A stretch of 64,000 nt of DNA from NCBI RefSeq assembly GCF_007995085.1, contig NZ_VOQS01000005.1, positions 620,001-684,000 of the forward strand, in the 5' to 3' direction. A program made the position numbers and the translations under genes. This DNA comes from Paraburkholderia azotifigens (GTDB taxonomy: Bacteria > Pseudomonadota > Gammaproteobacteria > Burkholderiales > Burkholderiaceae). This document shows, in pieces, positions 63,955 to 64,000 of this stretch. Under the pieces are notes generated by a model. That model saw nothing but the letters and a program-made list of their open reading frames with translations, did not search any database and was not told the origin of the DNA. The first letter of the stretch is position 1. Every line of letters starts with the position of its first letter.

Positions 63955-64000
63955 ATGAAGAACGCGATTGCTTCGATTGTGATGGGGTGTGCCGTAGCTG
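63955..64000 (+). CDS. start of an exported protein (cut by window end)
   Basis: ATG 63955 follows GGGAGAGAGCGTA. Only 15 residues are visible, MKNAIASIVMGCAVA, a probable signal peptide. By position it should be another copper-block protein such as a cytochrome or cupredoxin. Confidence 0.55.
   Translation, partial: MKNAIASIVMGCAVA

Overview
The window reads as a GC-rich beta-proteobacterial replicon, most likely Paraburkholderia or a close relative in the Burkholderiales. This rests on the codon bias, the Burkholderia-type porin, the many LysR/AraC/IclR regulators each beside one catabolic block, the H-NS type nucleoid proteins and the complete furan-degradation (hmf) locus. No rRNA, tRNA, CRISPR array or intact insertion sequence was seen. 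The density of catabolic islands suggests a second chromosome or megaplasmid, but that is inference.

Region by region. (1) 1-6574: a five-gene minus-strand block (amidohydrolase, Pht5-like protein, DctA-type carrier, porin, LigJ-like hydratase) diverges from a LysR protein that carries two N-terminal HTH domains. It looks like catabolism of an aromatic or pyrone carboxylate. (2) 6610-20980: hmfF-G-A-B-C-D-E-H-T, flanked by two paralogous LysR genes. The genes encode HMF/furfural oxidation, 2,5-furandicarboxylate decarboxylation (UbiD/UbiX), furoyl-CoA formation, Mo-dependent hydroxylation, conversion towards 2-oxoglutarate, and uptake. (3) 21068-22755: accessory DNA holding an M91 (NleD/HopH1/XopG-like) metallopeptidase, probably a type III effector, and a 61-residue peptide with a double-glycine leader. 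(4) 23039-25757: tauABC. (5) 26184-28907: a beta-carbonic-anhydrase-like gene, a GlxA/AraC regulator and an HD hydrolase, with a shared promoter element in front of the first/second and third genes. (6) 29055-39062: DMT exporter; LysR plus dicarboxylate carrier; then a minus-strand set comprising ATP-citrate-lyase-like alpha and beta proteins, a TcuC-like MFS carrier and a ModA-fold protein that may be aconitate isomerase. A matching ATTGAT-N11-ATCAAT site precedes both transcription units of that set. (7) 39607-44140: IclR regulator and an amino-acid/amine ABC importer plus FAD oxidase. (8) 44094-46219: two small frameshifted genes and a membrane zinc-ribbon protein. (9) 46336-49938: APC permease and SDR, divergent from an AraC regulator. 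(10) 50253-53559: imuA remnant, SRAP protein, small hypothetical, and two divergent H-NS-family genes, one with tandem DNA-binding modules and a histone-H1-like tail. (11) 53951-55964: lemA plus two TPM-domain genes. (12) 56247-64000: copper/silver resistance: a decayed Met-rich protein, DUF2933, ICMT-like protein, Cu P-type ATPase, His-rich and small periplasmic proteins, TolC-like protein, Tat-exported multicopper oxidase, and the start of a further exported protein.

The strongest candidates for a lesser-known system are the citrate-lyase/tricarboxylate module with its repeated operator, the isolated effector-like protease with the neighbouring GG-leader peptide, and the carbonic anhydrase/GlxA/HD mini-regulon. 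All names come from reading sequence motifs and gene order; no database search was run.
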